Part shown: in pieces, positions 8,731 through 17,708 of the stretch
How the letters are laid out: every line of letters starts with the position of its first letter
Numbering within the stretch: position 1 is the first letter of the stretch
Position numbers and translations under genes: made by a program
From: DASYSA01 sp036003885
GTDB lineage: Bacteria > Acidobacteriota > Blastocatellia > UBA7656
Length of the DNA: 28,373 nucleotides
Reading direction: 5' to 3'
NCBI GenBank assembly: GCA_036003885.1
Contig: DASYSA010000494.1
Coordinates: 1 to 28,373, forward strand
The notes under the pieces: generated by a model
What the model was told of the DNA's origin: nothing
Database searches by the model: none
What the model saw: the letters and a program-made list of their open reading frames with translations, nothing else

Positions 8731-11163
8731 ATGCCCCTTGAACACAAGAGCCGGCGCGAAGTGCTGGACGCGATCAAAACTCTCTCTTCGATATCAGAGC
8801 TGCTATCCGCTCACGATGGCCACTTCGATTATGAAATAGATCTCGAAGTAGTTGTGTACGGCCGAAACTACAGTGGCAAGAAGGTAGGTCCTTATGCGCG
8901 ACTGTTGACCTATGATCCCGGCGAGGCGGTCGTGACCGAGGGCGAGTGGGGCGGCAACACCTTCTACTTCGTGGTCGATCAGTCCGTAGATATCTTCATC
9001 AACACTCACGACAAAGGCGAAGTCAAAGTGGCGCAACTGGCGGCCGGGAGTCACTTCGGCGAAATGTCTCTGCTGGCAGGCGTGCCTCGCAATGCAACGG
9101 TCAAAGCGGCCGCGACCGGGCCGACGCGGATTCTCGAAGTTCAGCGGCCTGCACTGCGGTTGTTGCGCAAACTGCCGCGCTTCGGCGATATACTGGACAG
9201 CGCCTATCGCTCGCGCGGCCGCGACAACACCCTGGATGTATTGAAAGAGATTGCCAATCTCACTCCGGAAATGATGATCTCGCTCCGCAGCATCGCTCAG
9301 TTCAAGGTCTTTTCCAAGAATCACGTTCTGTTTCGGCAGAAGGCCAATGTCGATCGAATCCTGATAGTTAAAGAGGGCTGGATCCGGCGGTCGCGCGAGG
9401 CTCAGGGACAGGGCGGGGAGGACTTCATCGGGAGTGGCTTTTGCTTCGGCCTCGAAGGGATATTGCGAAACGAAGTCTGGGCGTACTCGGCTACGTTAAT
9501 GGGCCGAACCGAGATACTCGAGATTCCGGTAGGAAAGCTGCGAAGCGAGACCAGGCTTCGTGAAGCTCTAACGAAAGGTCTTGCCAGTTTCGAGCCTCCT
9601 GCCCTGGGAGCTCGAGTGCAATATCCGACCTCCGTGCGCGCCAGGTACCTCGCCGCCCAGGAGAAACTGATCGACACCGGGTTAGTTGACGCGACCAACC
9701 TTCTGGTAATGGACATGGACCTCTGCGTCCGTTGTGGTAATTGCTCGCTCGCGTGTCACAATATTCACGGCCAGTCGCGGCTTCTGCGCAGGGGCATCCA
9801 CGTGACCAGGCTGGAGGCTCCGCGGCCTGCCGCGCTTCAGAGCGTGCTGGCCCCATCGGTGTGCATGCACTGCCAGGACCCGGAATGTCTGACCGGATGC
9901 CCCACCGGAGCGATAGGGCGTTTTGGCGCCGGCCAGATAGATATCAGTCCGAGCATCTGCATCGGTTGTGGAGACTGTGCGACGCAGTGTCCGTACAACG
10001 CGATCACGATGGTGCCTCGCAGCCCAAAGAAAGCGGCAACTGAAGTGGGGTTCGCCGCCACGCTGAAAAACTATCTCAGAGTGAAATCCGATCCGCTGCC
10101 GCCCGCGGTGGAACAGACTGACGACCTGGTGGCGGTGAAGTGCAACCTGTGCACGGGCACCCCGCTCAATCCTCCGGGGGCCAAATCGCGTGCTTATAGT
10201 TGCGAGGAGAACTGCCCCACCGGCGCGCTCGCTCGCATCAACCCTCGAGAGTACTTCACTGAGATCGAACAGATTGAAGGGCTGATGCTGATCGACAGCA
10301 CCCACGCAATCGGCCGCAACATTCACAGGTCCGATCCGACCCGACGGCTGGTCCACATCGCGGGCATTTTGTTGACAGCCATCACCACTGCCCTGGTAGT
10401 CCTGGCGTTGAATCGATATGGTCTCGGCCAGCGGCTGCTCGGGGCCTTGAATCTGCGCTGGATCACCGGGATCGTTGGCCTGGTAGGCATAGCAGCGGTG
10501 ATGACCTATCCTGTCAGGCGGCAGATTTACCGCAGGCGCGCCCGGCCGCTTCGCTATTGGATGCTTGCTCACTCATACCTGGGAGTGATCGCCGGGATCA
10601 TGATTCTGTTGCATGGCGGGACGGAATCGGGAGGGGTGTTGACGACTGCGCTGATGATCACCTATGACGTCGTGATCGCCACCGGGTTGTTCGGAGCGTT
10701 GTGCTACCTGACGGTGCCGCGATTACTGACGAAGATAGAGGGGACTCCATTGCTGATCGATGATCTGAAGGCTCGGCGGAAGGAGTTGCATAGCGAGTTG
10801 TCCAAAATCGCAAGCTCGCGTTCACCAGTACTGAGTAACCTGGTTCGCGACCGGGTCGTCCCGCGCTTTATCTCTTTGGGTTACCTGCTGCGTCAATACT
10901 TGAAGCGCGAGAGCCTCGAAATCCTGCTTGGACGGGCGAAGGCGGAGTTCAACGGCGTAGCCGTAGGTCTTGCAGATGAAAAGGACCGGCAGGCTTTGCA
11001 GAAGGCAGTCGAATCGGCCGCCACGCTGCGCCGGGTTGACGCTCTCATCTATCTTCACCGCCTGCTGAAGGTGTGGTTGCCGCCTCACGTCGCGTCGACC
11101 TCGCTCATGCTAGCACTCATGATGGTGCACATCATTCAAGTGGTTTATTACGCATCGTGGTAA
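8731..11163 (+). CDS. Fusion protein: two cyclic-nucleotide-binding domains, four-cluster ferredoxin, membrane b-type-cytochrome-like domain
   Basis: A sensor joined to an electron carrier, 810 residues. Domain 1 (about 55-150) is a cNMP-binding domain with an intact phosphate-binding cassette, FGEMSLLAGVPRNATV (109-124), including Arg120. Domain 2 (about 185-275) keeps the fold but its cassette is altered (FGLEGILRNEVWAYSATL). Next come four Cys motifs in the DmsB/NrfC order: Cx2Cx2Cx3C at 332, Cx2Cx4Cx3C at 378, Cx2Cx2Cx3C at 410 and Cx2Cx16Cx3C at 471, predicting four [4Fe-4S] clusters. The C-terminal part has about five membrane helices (541-561, 577-595, 610-632, 637-662, 787-810). Histidines in VHIAG, LAHSYLGV, ILLHGG, PPHVAST and MMVHIIQV could bind haem b. 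The arrangement suggests cytoplasmic sensor and clusters feeding a membrane relay. A second giant redox gene follows 77 bases later. I know no characterised protein with this architecture. Confidence 0.88.
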   Translation: MPLEHKSRREVLDAIKTLSSISELLSAHDGHFDYEIDLEVVVYGRNYSGKKVGPYARLLTYDPGEAVVTEGEWGGNTFYFVVDQSVDIFINTHDKGEVKVAQLAAGSHFGEMSLLAGVPRNATVKAAATGPTRILEVQRPALRLLRKLPRFGDILDSAYRSRGRDNTLDVLKEIANLTPEMMISLRSIAQFKVFSKNHVLFRQKANVDRILIVKEGWIRRSREAQGQGGEDFIGSGFCFGLEGILRNEVWAYSATLMGRTEILEIPVGKLRSETRLREALTKGLASFEPPALGARVQYPTSVRARYLAAQEKLIDTGLVDATNLLVMDMDLCVRCGNCSLACHNIHGQSRLLRRGIHVTRLEAPRPAALQSVLAPSVCMHCQDPECLTGCPTGAIGRFGAGQIDISPSICIGCGDCATQCPYNAITMVPRSPKKAATEVGFAATLKNYLRVKSDPLPPAVEQTDDLVAVKCNLCTGTPLNPPGAKSRAYSCEENCPTGALARINPREYFTEIEQIEGLMLIDSTHAIGRNIHRSDPTRRLVHIAGILLTAITTALVVLALNRYGLGQRLLGALNLRWITGIVGLVGIAAVMTYPVRRQIYRRRARPLRYWMLAHSYLGVIAGIMILLHGGTESGGVLTTALMITYDVVIATGLFGALCYLTVPRLLTKIEGTPLLIDDLKARRKELHSELSKIASSRSPVLSNLVRDRVVPRFISLGYLLRQYLKRESLEILLGRAKAEFNGVAVGLADEKDRQALQKAVESAATLRRVDALIYLHRLLKVWLPPHVASTSLMLALMMVHIIQVVYYASW

Positions 11164-11240
11164 AGATTCAGCCCGCTGAAGAGGCAGAGTCGCGGGCGGG
11201 CTTCCTCTGCGGTTGAGTTCGGCCAGGCCCGCTGAGACTT

Positions 11241-14200
11241 ATGGCATCCAAGAGCCGCTTCATTATTAAGAGAAAGGACAAAGACCGGGGCGTCGATGAC
11301 GTCGTCGTCGAGAGCGAGGGCTTGACCATTGGACGGGTGATTGGTAACGACCTTGTGTTGAACCATCGCGCGGTCTCTCGAACTCACGCCGGCATCAAGC
11401 AGATCGCAGGCGATTTCTGGCTCTTCAACCTCTCAGCCTCCAACGGCACCTTGCTGAATGGCGAGCTGGCCGAGAAGGGCCCAATGGCAGATGGGGATCT
11501 TATTCAGATAGGCCCCTATCTACTTCAGGTCACCTACCTCCAAACTGCGTTATCAATCGTTGTCGAGCGCGAGCTCGAGGTGGTCCCGCTCGAGGCGCGA
11601 TCGAGCGCGCCTCTCGGGGGCGACGCAACGATGATGATCAAGATACCCGGAGTGAAAAGGTCAGCCACGCCGGGAGGTGCGATACGCGTCCAGGGCACAG
11701 GCCTTTTCAAATTGGAGTTGCCGGCGCTGGACCAGAGGGCGCTTGACGTCTTTTGGGAAAAACGCAAACGCGAGGCCGGCAAAATAGACGCGAAAACGCC
11801 CCTCCATCCGCACGGCACCACGAAGGTGGGGAAAGCTCAATTCAACTGGTATCCCACGCTCGACCTGCGGAAGTTGTGGCGAAAGTCCTATTTTTCGTGG
11901 AGTCTCCTCATCGTCGGATTATTGTCGGTTGGCGCCTTCTTCGCGCTCAAGAGCGCCTATTCGCCCGGGGGAGTCTCCGCCGCGCATTCCTCCAGCCAGA
12001 TGAGCGCGCGAGGGATCGCACTGAGGGCCAATGATACGTCGTGTTCGAGCTGTCACGGCATCGCCCCTTCTATGGAGCAAAGGTGCGCCTCTTGCCATAC
12101 GACCGGGACATTTCAGCCTTCGATATATGAGGCACACCGGCGAGAAGGCATAGGATGCGCGAGTTGTCACTCCGAACACGAGGGCCTGGCCGCGGATGCG
12201 GGACTGATCAGCTACGGCTTATGCTCGAGCTGCCACAACAGCACCTACAGAATAACGACAGGCGAACGAGCGGGTCTTGTGCTCGGCACTCCACATGGTG
12301 GTTCGGTTGGCTATCCGGTTGAGAATAACAAGTGGGTGTGGCAGGGGTTATCCGCCGAGCGATGGCAAAAGAAGAACCTCCCCGAGATCTGGGCCAGGAA
12401 CAGCCCCAAAGAACAGTTCCACCTCGTCCATCAGAAAGGCAGACTACAGGGCAGGACCTTGTGCGCGGACTGCCATTCGGCCGGCTTCCGCGGAGACGAG
12501 CGCTGGCGGCAGAGCCCGCGAAACGAGTGCGCCAAGTGCCACGATCTCGCTTTTACCGGAGCGGGTATCAAACGGGTTTCGGCCAACTGCAACACCTGTC
12601 ATCAACAGCACGGCCAGAGCCAGGACGTAGCCAAACTGATTCCGCCCGCCGGAAATGACGCGGTGAAGGTAGGGAAGTATCTTGCTTCCCTGGACCGCGG
12701 CGATTCGGCGAACGAGGGGAGAGACGGCGAGGTTTTGCCGCCGGGTTCGAAGAGCCCGCTCGTGTTGGCCTCGGGCGGCGCCGCAGCGATGAGACAAAAC
12801 AGGACCGCCCCAGTGCTCGGAGTGATACGAAATCCGGGGGGCATCTCGTGGTATGTCTGGCTGGCCCTGGCCGCTGTTCTACCGCTCGCCGCCCTGGTCG
12901 TTATGACAGCGGGCACGGCTCGACGTCAGACCTTGCTCAAGCGGCGCAGAACCGAGACCAGGCAGGAAGCTGCCAGAGCAACAACCGGCTCGATAGATCT
13001 CGAGAAAGTCAAAGCCGAAGGTCCTCCTTACCCGCACCCTGTCATTGACCCGGTTCTTTGCATAGGCTGCCACGCCTGCGTCGAAGCGTGTCCGCACGAC
13101 GTGCTCACGATAGTCAGCGGAATCGCAACCCCTGCCGCGCTTGATCAGTGCATGGAGGACACGAGTTGCCAGGTCGAATGTCCGACGAGTCCCAAAGCCT
13201 GCATCGTCGTGAACACGACTAAGGTGATTCTCCCGCGGAAGGTGCCTGCTCGCGATCAGCGGCTGATGACCAACATCAAAGGCGTCTTCATGATCGGCGA
13301 CGTATCAGGGGTGCCCCTTATCAAGAACGCGGTGAATGAAGGGGCGCAGGTTGTCGATTACATTATGGAGGACCTTCAAAGCGAAGCGGCGGGTCCCGGC
13401 GCCCAGTATGACGTTGCAATCGTAGGAGCCGGTCCAGCCGGACTGTCTGCCGCGGTCATCGCCAGGCAACGAGGACTTAGCTACGTTGCAATCGAACAGG
13501 ACAAGGTGGTGAATACAATTCAAAACTATCCGGCCGGAAAGTACGTCTTCTTCAAGCCCGACACCCTTGAATCCAAAGGCGGCGTCCCGATGGCGGGTCC
13601 CGGGGAGAAGCGAGAAGAGCTGCTGGAGTCGTGGCTTCGCACAATGGCTTCGAGTGGAGTGGATGTCCAGGAGGAAGAGAGCTGCACGGCAGTGAAGCGC
13701 GAGGACGACCTTTTCGTCGTCACAACCGAAAAGGGAAAGCTCAAGCAGAAGTCGAGCTACCGGGTGCGGCGCGTGATACTGGCCATCGGCAACCGCGGCA
13801 CGCCGATGAAATTGCGGGTGCCGGGTGAGGAGCTGAAACTCCTCGTTCAACCTGAGCCCGGGCCCGCCAAACACTGTCCGAAGTGCGGAACGGCCCGGCA
13901 AGAGTTGCAGGCACTGTGCCCGAAGTGTCAGACACCCCTTCCGATCAAGACTGTAGCGCCTTACGAAGACGCAAAGGTCAAATACAAGCTCACCGACCCG
14001 GACGACTATGTGGGCAAGAAGTGTATTGTCGTGGGAGCGGGCAACTCCGCGATCGAGGCGGCCGTTGATCTGGCCGGCTTCAAGCGTGATGGCGGTTCAA
14101 TCACTTTCACTCGTAGCAACGATGTGACTCTCGTGATCCGCAGCGACTTCAAGAGCGACTTAAAGCTCGGCAACAAGATGAACGTCTACGATTGTATGGA

Positions 14201-14384
14201 CGCCGGAAAAATCAAGGTGTACTTCCGGACGGAGATCAAGGAGATTACACAGCGCGGCGTAGTCCTCATGGACGTGCGAACCAAGGAAGAGAAGCCCCGG
14301 ATTCCGAACGACTATGTCTTTGCGATGATCGGCGGCGAGAGGCCGACAAAGTTCCTTGAAAACATCGGGATCAAGATTGGGTAA
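11241..14384 (+). CDS. Fusion protein: FHA domain, heptahaem cytochrome c, ferredoxin, YpdA-like NAD(P)H flavoprotein
   Basis: Membrane-spanning redox protein of 1047 residues. An FHA phosphothreonine-binding domain (about 20-100) has GRVIGND, VSRTHA and ASNGTLLNG. A membrane segment (216-238) leads to a region with seven CxxCH haem c sites (CSSCH 268, CASCH, CASCH, CSSCH, CADCH, CAKCH, CNTCH 450). A second membrane segment (537-558) returns to the cytoplasm. A ferredoxin follows (CIGCHACVEACP at 607; a second Cys group CMEDTSCQVECP has unusual spacing). The last 325 residues are a two-Rossmann flavoprotein: FAD motif VAIVGAGPAGLSAA (723), NTIQNYPAG as in YpdA reductases, and NAD(P) motif CIVVGAGNSAIEAA (928). 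A Cys4 zinc ribbon, CPKC-x11-CPKC, is inserted at 879-896. Predicted topology: FHA in, haems out, Fe-S and flavin in. It probably works with the upstream cNMP/Fe-S protein. Direction of electron flow is unknown. Confidence 0.88.
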   Translation: MASKSRFIIKRKDKDRGVDDVVVESEGLTIGRVIGNDLVLNHRAVSRTHAGIKQIAGDFWLFNLSASNGTLLNGELAEKGPMADGDLIQIGPYLLQVTYLQTALSIVVERELEVVPLEARSSAPLGGDATMMIKIPGVKRSATPGGAIRVQGTGLFKLELPALDQRALDVFWEKRKREAGKIDAKTPLHPHGTTKVGKAQFNWYPTLDLRKLWRKSYFSWSLLIVGLLSVGAFFALKSAYSPGGVSAAHSSSQMSARGIALRANDTSCSSCHGIAPSMEQRCASCHTTGTFQPSIYEAHRREGIGCASCHSEHEGLAADAGLISYGLCSSCHNSTYRITTGERAGLVLGTPHGGSVGYPVENNKWVWQGLSAERWQKKNLPEIWARNSPKEQFHLVHQKGRLQGRTLCADCHSAGFRGDERWRQSPRNECAKCHDLAFTGAGIKRVSANCNTCHQQHGQSQDVAKLIPPAGNDAVKVGKYLASLDRGDSANEGRDGEVLPPGSKSPLVLASGGAAAMRQNRTAPVLGVIRNPGGISWYVWLALAAVLPLAALVVMTAGTARRQTLLKRRRTETRQEAARATTGSIDLEKVKAEGPPYPHPVIDPVLCIGCHACVEACPHDVLTIVSGIATPAALDQCMEDTSCQVECPTSPKACIVVNTTKVILPRKVPARDQRLMTNIKGVFMIGDVSGVPLIKNAVNEGAQVVDYIMEDLQSEAAGPGAQYDVAIVGAGPAGLSAAVIARQRGLSYVAIEQDKVVNTIQNYPAGKYVFFKPDTLESKGGVPMAGPGEKREELLESWLRTMASSGVDVQEEESCTAVKREDDLFVVTTEKGKLKQKSSYRVRRVILAIGNRGTPMKLRVPGEELKLLVQPEPGPAKHCPKCGTARQELQALCPKCQTPLPIKTVAPYEDAKVKYKLTDPDDYVGKKCIVVGAGNSAIEAAVDLAGFKRDGGSITFTRSNDVTLVIRSDFKSDLKLGNKMNVYDCMDAGKIKVYFRTEIKEITQRGVVLMDVRTKEEKPRIPNDYVFAMIGGERPTKFLENIGIKIG

Positions 14385-14497
14385 TTGTCATTGGTCCGTT
14401 GTCCGTTGTCATTTGCGACAGGTATTTCACAACACAGATGAGAACGGGACAACGGACAACGGACAAATGACCAATGACAAGTGACAAATGACAAATG
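14385..14497. repeat. Heptamer-repeat inverted repeat upstream of gnd
   Basis: The left arm (14385-14410) is TTGTCAT-TGGTCCG-TTGTCCG-TTGTC, starting right after the upstream stop codon. The right arm (14448-14480) is its complement with one extra 7-base unit, and two more units follow up to 14497. The right side reads as seven tandem heptamers of the form GACAANN. The arms would fold into a long hairpin with a loop of about 37 bases. No T-tract follows. The apparent ATG at 14495 lies at the very end of this element and is not the gnd start. Confidence 0.88.
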
Positions 14498-14539
14498 CCT
14501 GTACTACTATCATTGCCATCTTTAGGTAGAGGACTACAC

Positions 14540-15976
14540 ATGACTGCAACACCAAAAGCTGAACTCGCGAAGATTGGAATGGTTGGATTGGCTGTGATGG
14601 GTGAGAACCTCGCGCTCAACATTGCGCGGAACGGGTTCACCATCGCCGTCTTTAACCGCGACACCACGAAGGTTGACCGCTTCCTCGAACGGTCCGAAGG
14701 TAAAAACGTCATCGGCGCTCATTCCATCAAGGAATTCGTCGACTCGCTCGAAAAGCCTAGAAAAATGATCCTCCTGGTCAAGGCCGGCCCCCCTGTAGAC
14801 GACGTCATCTCGCAACTCAAGCCACACCTTGAAAAGGGCGACATCATCATCGACGGCGGCAACTCATTCTTCAAGGACACACAACGGCGCGAAAGAGAAT
14901 TGAAGAGTGAAGGCATCCGTTTCATCGGATCGGGAGTATCGGGAGGCGAGTCCGGAGCGCTGTGGGGACCCTCGCTGATGCCCGGCGGCGATCGCGAAGC
15001 TTACGAAGAGATAAGACCCATCTGGGAAGCTATTGCAGCCAAGGTGGACGATGGCCCTTGCGTCACCTACGTGGGGCCCGATGGCGCCGGCCATTTCGTC
15101 AAGATGGTCCATAACGGCATTGAGTACGGCGACATGCAATTAATCGCCGAGGCCTACGATATTCTGCGCCGTGGGCTGGGGCTCGAAGCCAGAGAACTCG
15201 CAGACGTTTTCGAACGCTGGAATCAGGGGACGCTTCAATCATTCCTCATTGAGATCACCGCCAAGATCTTCAAGGTCATCGATCCGGACACCGGAAGACC
15301 GCTTGTCGATTTGATTCTCGATGAGGCCGGGCAGAAGGGCACAGGCAAGTGGACCTCGCAGGTGGCGCTCGACATGGGTGTTGTGATACCGACAATCCAG
15401 GCTGCGGTAGATACGCGTGTGTTGTCCGCCCTCAAGTCTGAGCGTGTTGAGGCAAGCAAACAACTCCCCGGACCGCCTCCCACCGGCGTTGCTCTCGACA
15501 AAGCTTCGATGATCGACGCGGTTCACGACGCACTCTACGCCAGCAAGATCTGCTCGTATGCTCAAGGGATGAACCTGATTCGAGCCGGCTCGGCCGAGTA
15601 CAAGTGGAACGTGGATCTGGGAGAGATGAGTCGAATCTGGAAGGGCGGCTGCATCATCCGCGCCCAGTTCCTGGATAAGATCAAGCAGGCGTATAAGAGG
15701 CGCCCTGACTTGCCGAATCTGCTGCTTGACCCTGACTTCAAGGGGTGGGTGCTTGAAGCTCAACCTCGCTGGCGACAGGTGGTCACGACGGCACAGTCAT
15801 TAGGCATTCCGGTGGCGGCAATGTCGGCAAGCCTGGCCTACTTCGACACATATCGAACGGCTAACCTGCCGTTGAATTTGACTCAGGCTCAACGCGACTT
15901 CTTCGGGTCGCACACCTACAAGCGAATAGAACGGCCCGAAGGCGGCGCCATCCACACCGAGTGGGAGAGTTCGTAG
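14540..15976 (+). CDS. gnd: 6-phosphogluconate dehydrogenase, decarboxylating
   Basis: Converts 6-phosphogluconate to ribulose 5-phosphate with CO2 and NAD(P)H, the last oxidative step of the pentose phosphate pathway, in the cytoplasm. From the ATG at 14540 (GAGG about 7 bases upstream) it has 478 residues, the usual length of the long form. Visible signatures are the N-terminal Rossmann motif GLAVMGENLALNIARNGF, IDGGNSFFKDT, the substrate motif GSGVSGGESGALWGPSLMPGG, and the catalytic Lys/Asn segment FVKMVHNGIEYGDMQLI. The frame is open upstream to 14495 but that part is repeat sequence. It heads a gnd-zwf-opcA group with pgl close by on the other strand. Confidence 0.97.
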   Translation: MTATPKAELAKIGMVGLAVMGENLALNIARNGFTIAVFNRDTTKVDRFLERSEGKNVIGAHSIKEFVDSLEKPRKMILLVKAGPPVDDVISQLKPHLEKGDIIIDGGNSFFKDTQRRERELKSEGIRFIGSGVSGGESGALWGPSLMPGGDREAYEEIRPIWEAIAAKVDDGPCVTYVGPDGAGHFVKMVHNGIEYGDMQLIAEAYDILRRGLGLEARELADVFERWNQGTLQSFLIEITAKIFKVIDPDTGRPLVDLILDEAGQKGTGKWTSQVALDMGVVIPTIQAAVDTRVLSALKSERVEASKQLPGPPPTGVALDKASMIDAVHDALYASKICSYAQGMNLIRAGSAEYKWNVDLGEMSRIWKGGCIIRAQFLDKIKQAYKRRPDLPNLLLDPDFKGWVLEAQPRWRQVVTTAQSLGIPVAAMSASLAYFDTYRTANLPLNLTQAQRDFFGSHTYKRIERPEGGAIHTEWESS

Positions 15977-15980
15977 ACGA

Positions 15981-16123
15981 AAGGCGTTTGGCGTTTCAAG
16001 TTTCGCGTTTTACGTTTACGTTCTTGCGCACTGTTGCGCCCGGTGTGGAGTTCTCCTGTCGAGAACAGCGAAGCGTTAGATGGCTAACCGAACGTGAAAC
16101 CTAAAACGCAAAACGTAAAACGC
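15981..16123. repeat. Heptamer-repeat inverted repeat between gnd and zwf
   Basis: The left arm (15981-16022) is made of 7-base units such as GGCGTTT, GGCGTTT, CAAGTTT, CGCGTTT and TACGTTT. The right arm (16091-16123) is the complement: about 28 of 32 positions match with one gap. The element fills the gap between the two genes and ends 15 bases before the zwf start. About 68 bases separate the arms. There is no T-tract, so it is not a typical terminator. Confidence 0.85.
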
Positions 16124-16137
16124 TAATCAGGTAGAAA

Positions 16138-17673
16138 ATGGATCAACCACAAAACAACCCGCTTCGCCAGGGCACGAGGCTCGAGGCAACGGCCGAGCCC
16201 TGCGTAGTGGTGATCTTCGGCGCGTCCGGCGACCTCACTGGCCGCAAGCTCGTGCCGGCGCTCTATCGCCTGACCCAGGAGAGATTGATTCCGGCCGAGT
16301 TCGCCATTGTAGGCTTTTCGCGCTCGCCGATGAGTCACGACTCATTCCGCGAAAAGATGAAGGGCGCCATAGAGACGTTCTCGGAAGCCAAGCGTGTTGA
16401 CGAAGAGGTATGGAAGAGCTTCGCTCAGGGGATCTTCTACACCAGCGGCGACATCAATGATCCCGAAGCCTATAAACGGATGAGCGAACTGCTGGATCAG
16501 ATCGACCGTGACCGGGGTACCTGCGGAAATCGCATCTATTACCTCTCGGTCATGCCGACGCTATACGGCGAAGCGATACGCCAGCTAAAAGAGGCGGGCC
16601 TTGCCCAGCCGAAGAGCGGCTCGTGGACTCGCGTAGTTATCGAAAAGCCTTTCGGCCACGACCTGGCCTCGGCGATAGAACTAAACCAGCAAGTCGCGGC
16701 GGTTTTCGATGAAGACCAGGTCTATCGCATCGACCACTATCTCGGAAAGGAGACGGTCCAGAACCTGTTGGTGTTTCGGTTCGCCAATGGGATCTTCGAA
16801 CCGATCTGGAACAGACAGTATATCGATCACGTTCAGCTTACCAACGCCGAAGCGATCGGACTCGAAGGGCGCGGAGCTTACTACGACACTGCCGGTGTCC
16901 TGCGCGACATGATTCAGAACCACGTCTTTCAGGTGCTGTCGCTTGTAGCAATGGAGCCGCCAGTCAGTCCGGCGGCAAACGCGGTGCGCGACGAGAAGAT
17001 AAAAGCGATGCAGGCCGTTCGCGCGATTCCCGTAGAGCGTGTCGACGAGTTCGCGGTGCGGGGCCAGTACGGCCCGGGTTCGGTTGCAGGGAAGCACGTT
17101 CCGGGTTACAGAGAAGAGCCCAACGTGAATCCCGAATCGTCGACCGAGACCTACGCAGCATTGAAGCTCTATTTCGACAACTGGAGATGGGCCGGCGTGC
17201 CTTTCTACATTCGCTCGGGTAAGCGCCTCCCGAAGCGAGTGACCGAGATCGCTATTCAGTTCAAGCAGGCGCCTCACCTGCTCTTCAGCAGTATTACCCA
17301 GCAACAGCTCGAGCCCAACGTGCTGGTGATAAGGATCCAGCCCGATGAAGGAATTACTCTTCGCATCGGGGCAAAAGTGCCCGGCCAGGTGACGCGCATC
17401 CGGTGGGTAAACATGGATTTCCGTTATGGCGCGTCGTTCGGGGTTTCGTCGCCCGAAGCTTACGAGCGGTTGTTACTCGACTGCATGCTTGGCGATCCGA
17501 GTCTGTATGCGAGGCGCGATATGACCGAGCGCGGATGGGAGATCGTAATGCCGATACTCGAGGGTTGGCAGAAGTCGAAGCCGGACTTCCCGAACTATGA
17601 AGCTGGAACCTGGGGCCCAAAGAGCGCCGATGAATTGATCGAATCCGAGGGACGCAGCTGGCGCCGACCCTGA
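16138..17673 (+). CDS. zwf: Glucose-6-phosphate 1-dehydrogenase
   Basis: First step of the oxidative pentose phosphate pathway: oxidises glucose 6-phosphate to 6-phosphogluconolactone, making NADPH. It has 511 residues, normal for the family. The coenzyme-binding motif FGASGDLTGRKLVPALYRL is near the N terminus. The active-site signature RIDHYLGKETVQNLL contains the substrate-binding His and Lys. VIEKPFGHDL, FRFANGIFEPIWNR and the C-terminal RSGKRLPKRVTEIAIQFK follow as expected. CAGG lies 6 bases before the ATG. It is followed after 35 bases by opcA, whose product assists this enzyme in other bacteria. Confidence 0.98.
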   Translation: MDQPQNNPLRQGTRLEATAEPCVVVIFGASGDLTGRKLVPALYRLTQERLIPAEFAIVGFSRSPMSHDSFREKMKGAIETFSEAKRVDEEVWKSFAQGIFYTSGDINDPEAYKRMSELLDQIDRDRGTCGNRIYYLSVMPTLYGEAIRQLKEAGLAQPKSGSWTRVVIEKPFGHDLASAIELNQQVAAVFDEDQVYRIDHYLGKETVQNLLVFRFANGIFEPIWNRQYIDHVQLTNAEAIGLEGRGAYYDTAGVLRDMIQNHVFQVLSLVAMEPPVSPAANAVRDEKIKAMQAVRAIPVERVDEFAVRGQYGPGSVAGKHVPGYREEPNVNPESSTETYAALKLYFDNWRWAGVPFYIRSGKRLPKRVTEIAIQFKQAPHLLFSSITQQQLEPNVLVIRIQPDEGITLRIGAKVPGQVTRIRWVNMDFRYGASFGVSSPEAYERLLLDCMLGDPSLYARRDMTERGWEIVMPILEGWQKSKPDFPNYEAGTWGPKSADELIESEGRSWRRP

Positions 17674-17708
17674 CGAAGAAATTCGAAATTGAAGAGGTGG
17701 AGGCGGAA

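Noticed and set aside
9682..10572. Open frame of 296 codons on the minus strand
   Set aside because: Opposite the Fe-S region of the cNMP fusion gene; composition is that of an antisense shadow.
13059..13073. CIGCH as an eighth haem c site in the multihaem protein
   Set aside because: It belongs to the ferredoxin motif CxxCxxCxxxCP and lies after the second membrane helix, in the predicted cytoplasmic part.
15981..16123. Intrinsic terminator between gnd and zwf
   Set aside because: No T-tract follows, the arms are AT-containing heptamers rather than a GC-rich stem, and zwf starts 15 bases later in the same orientation.
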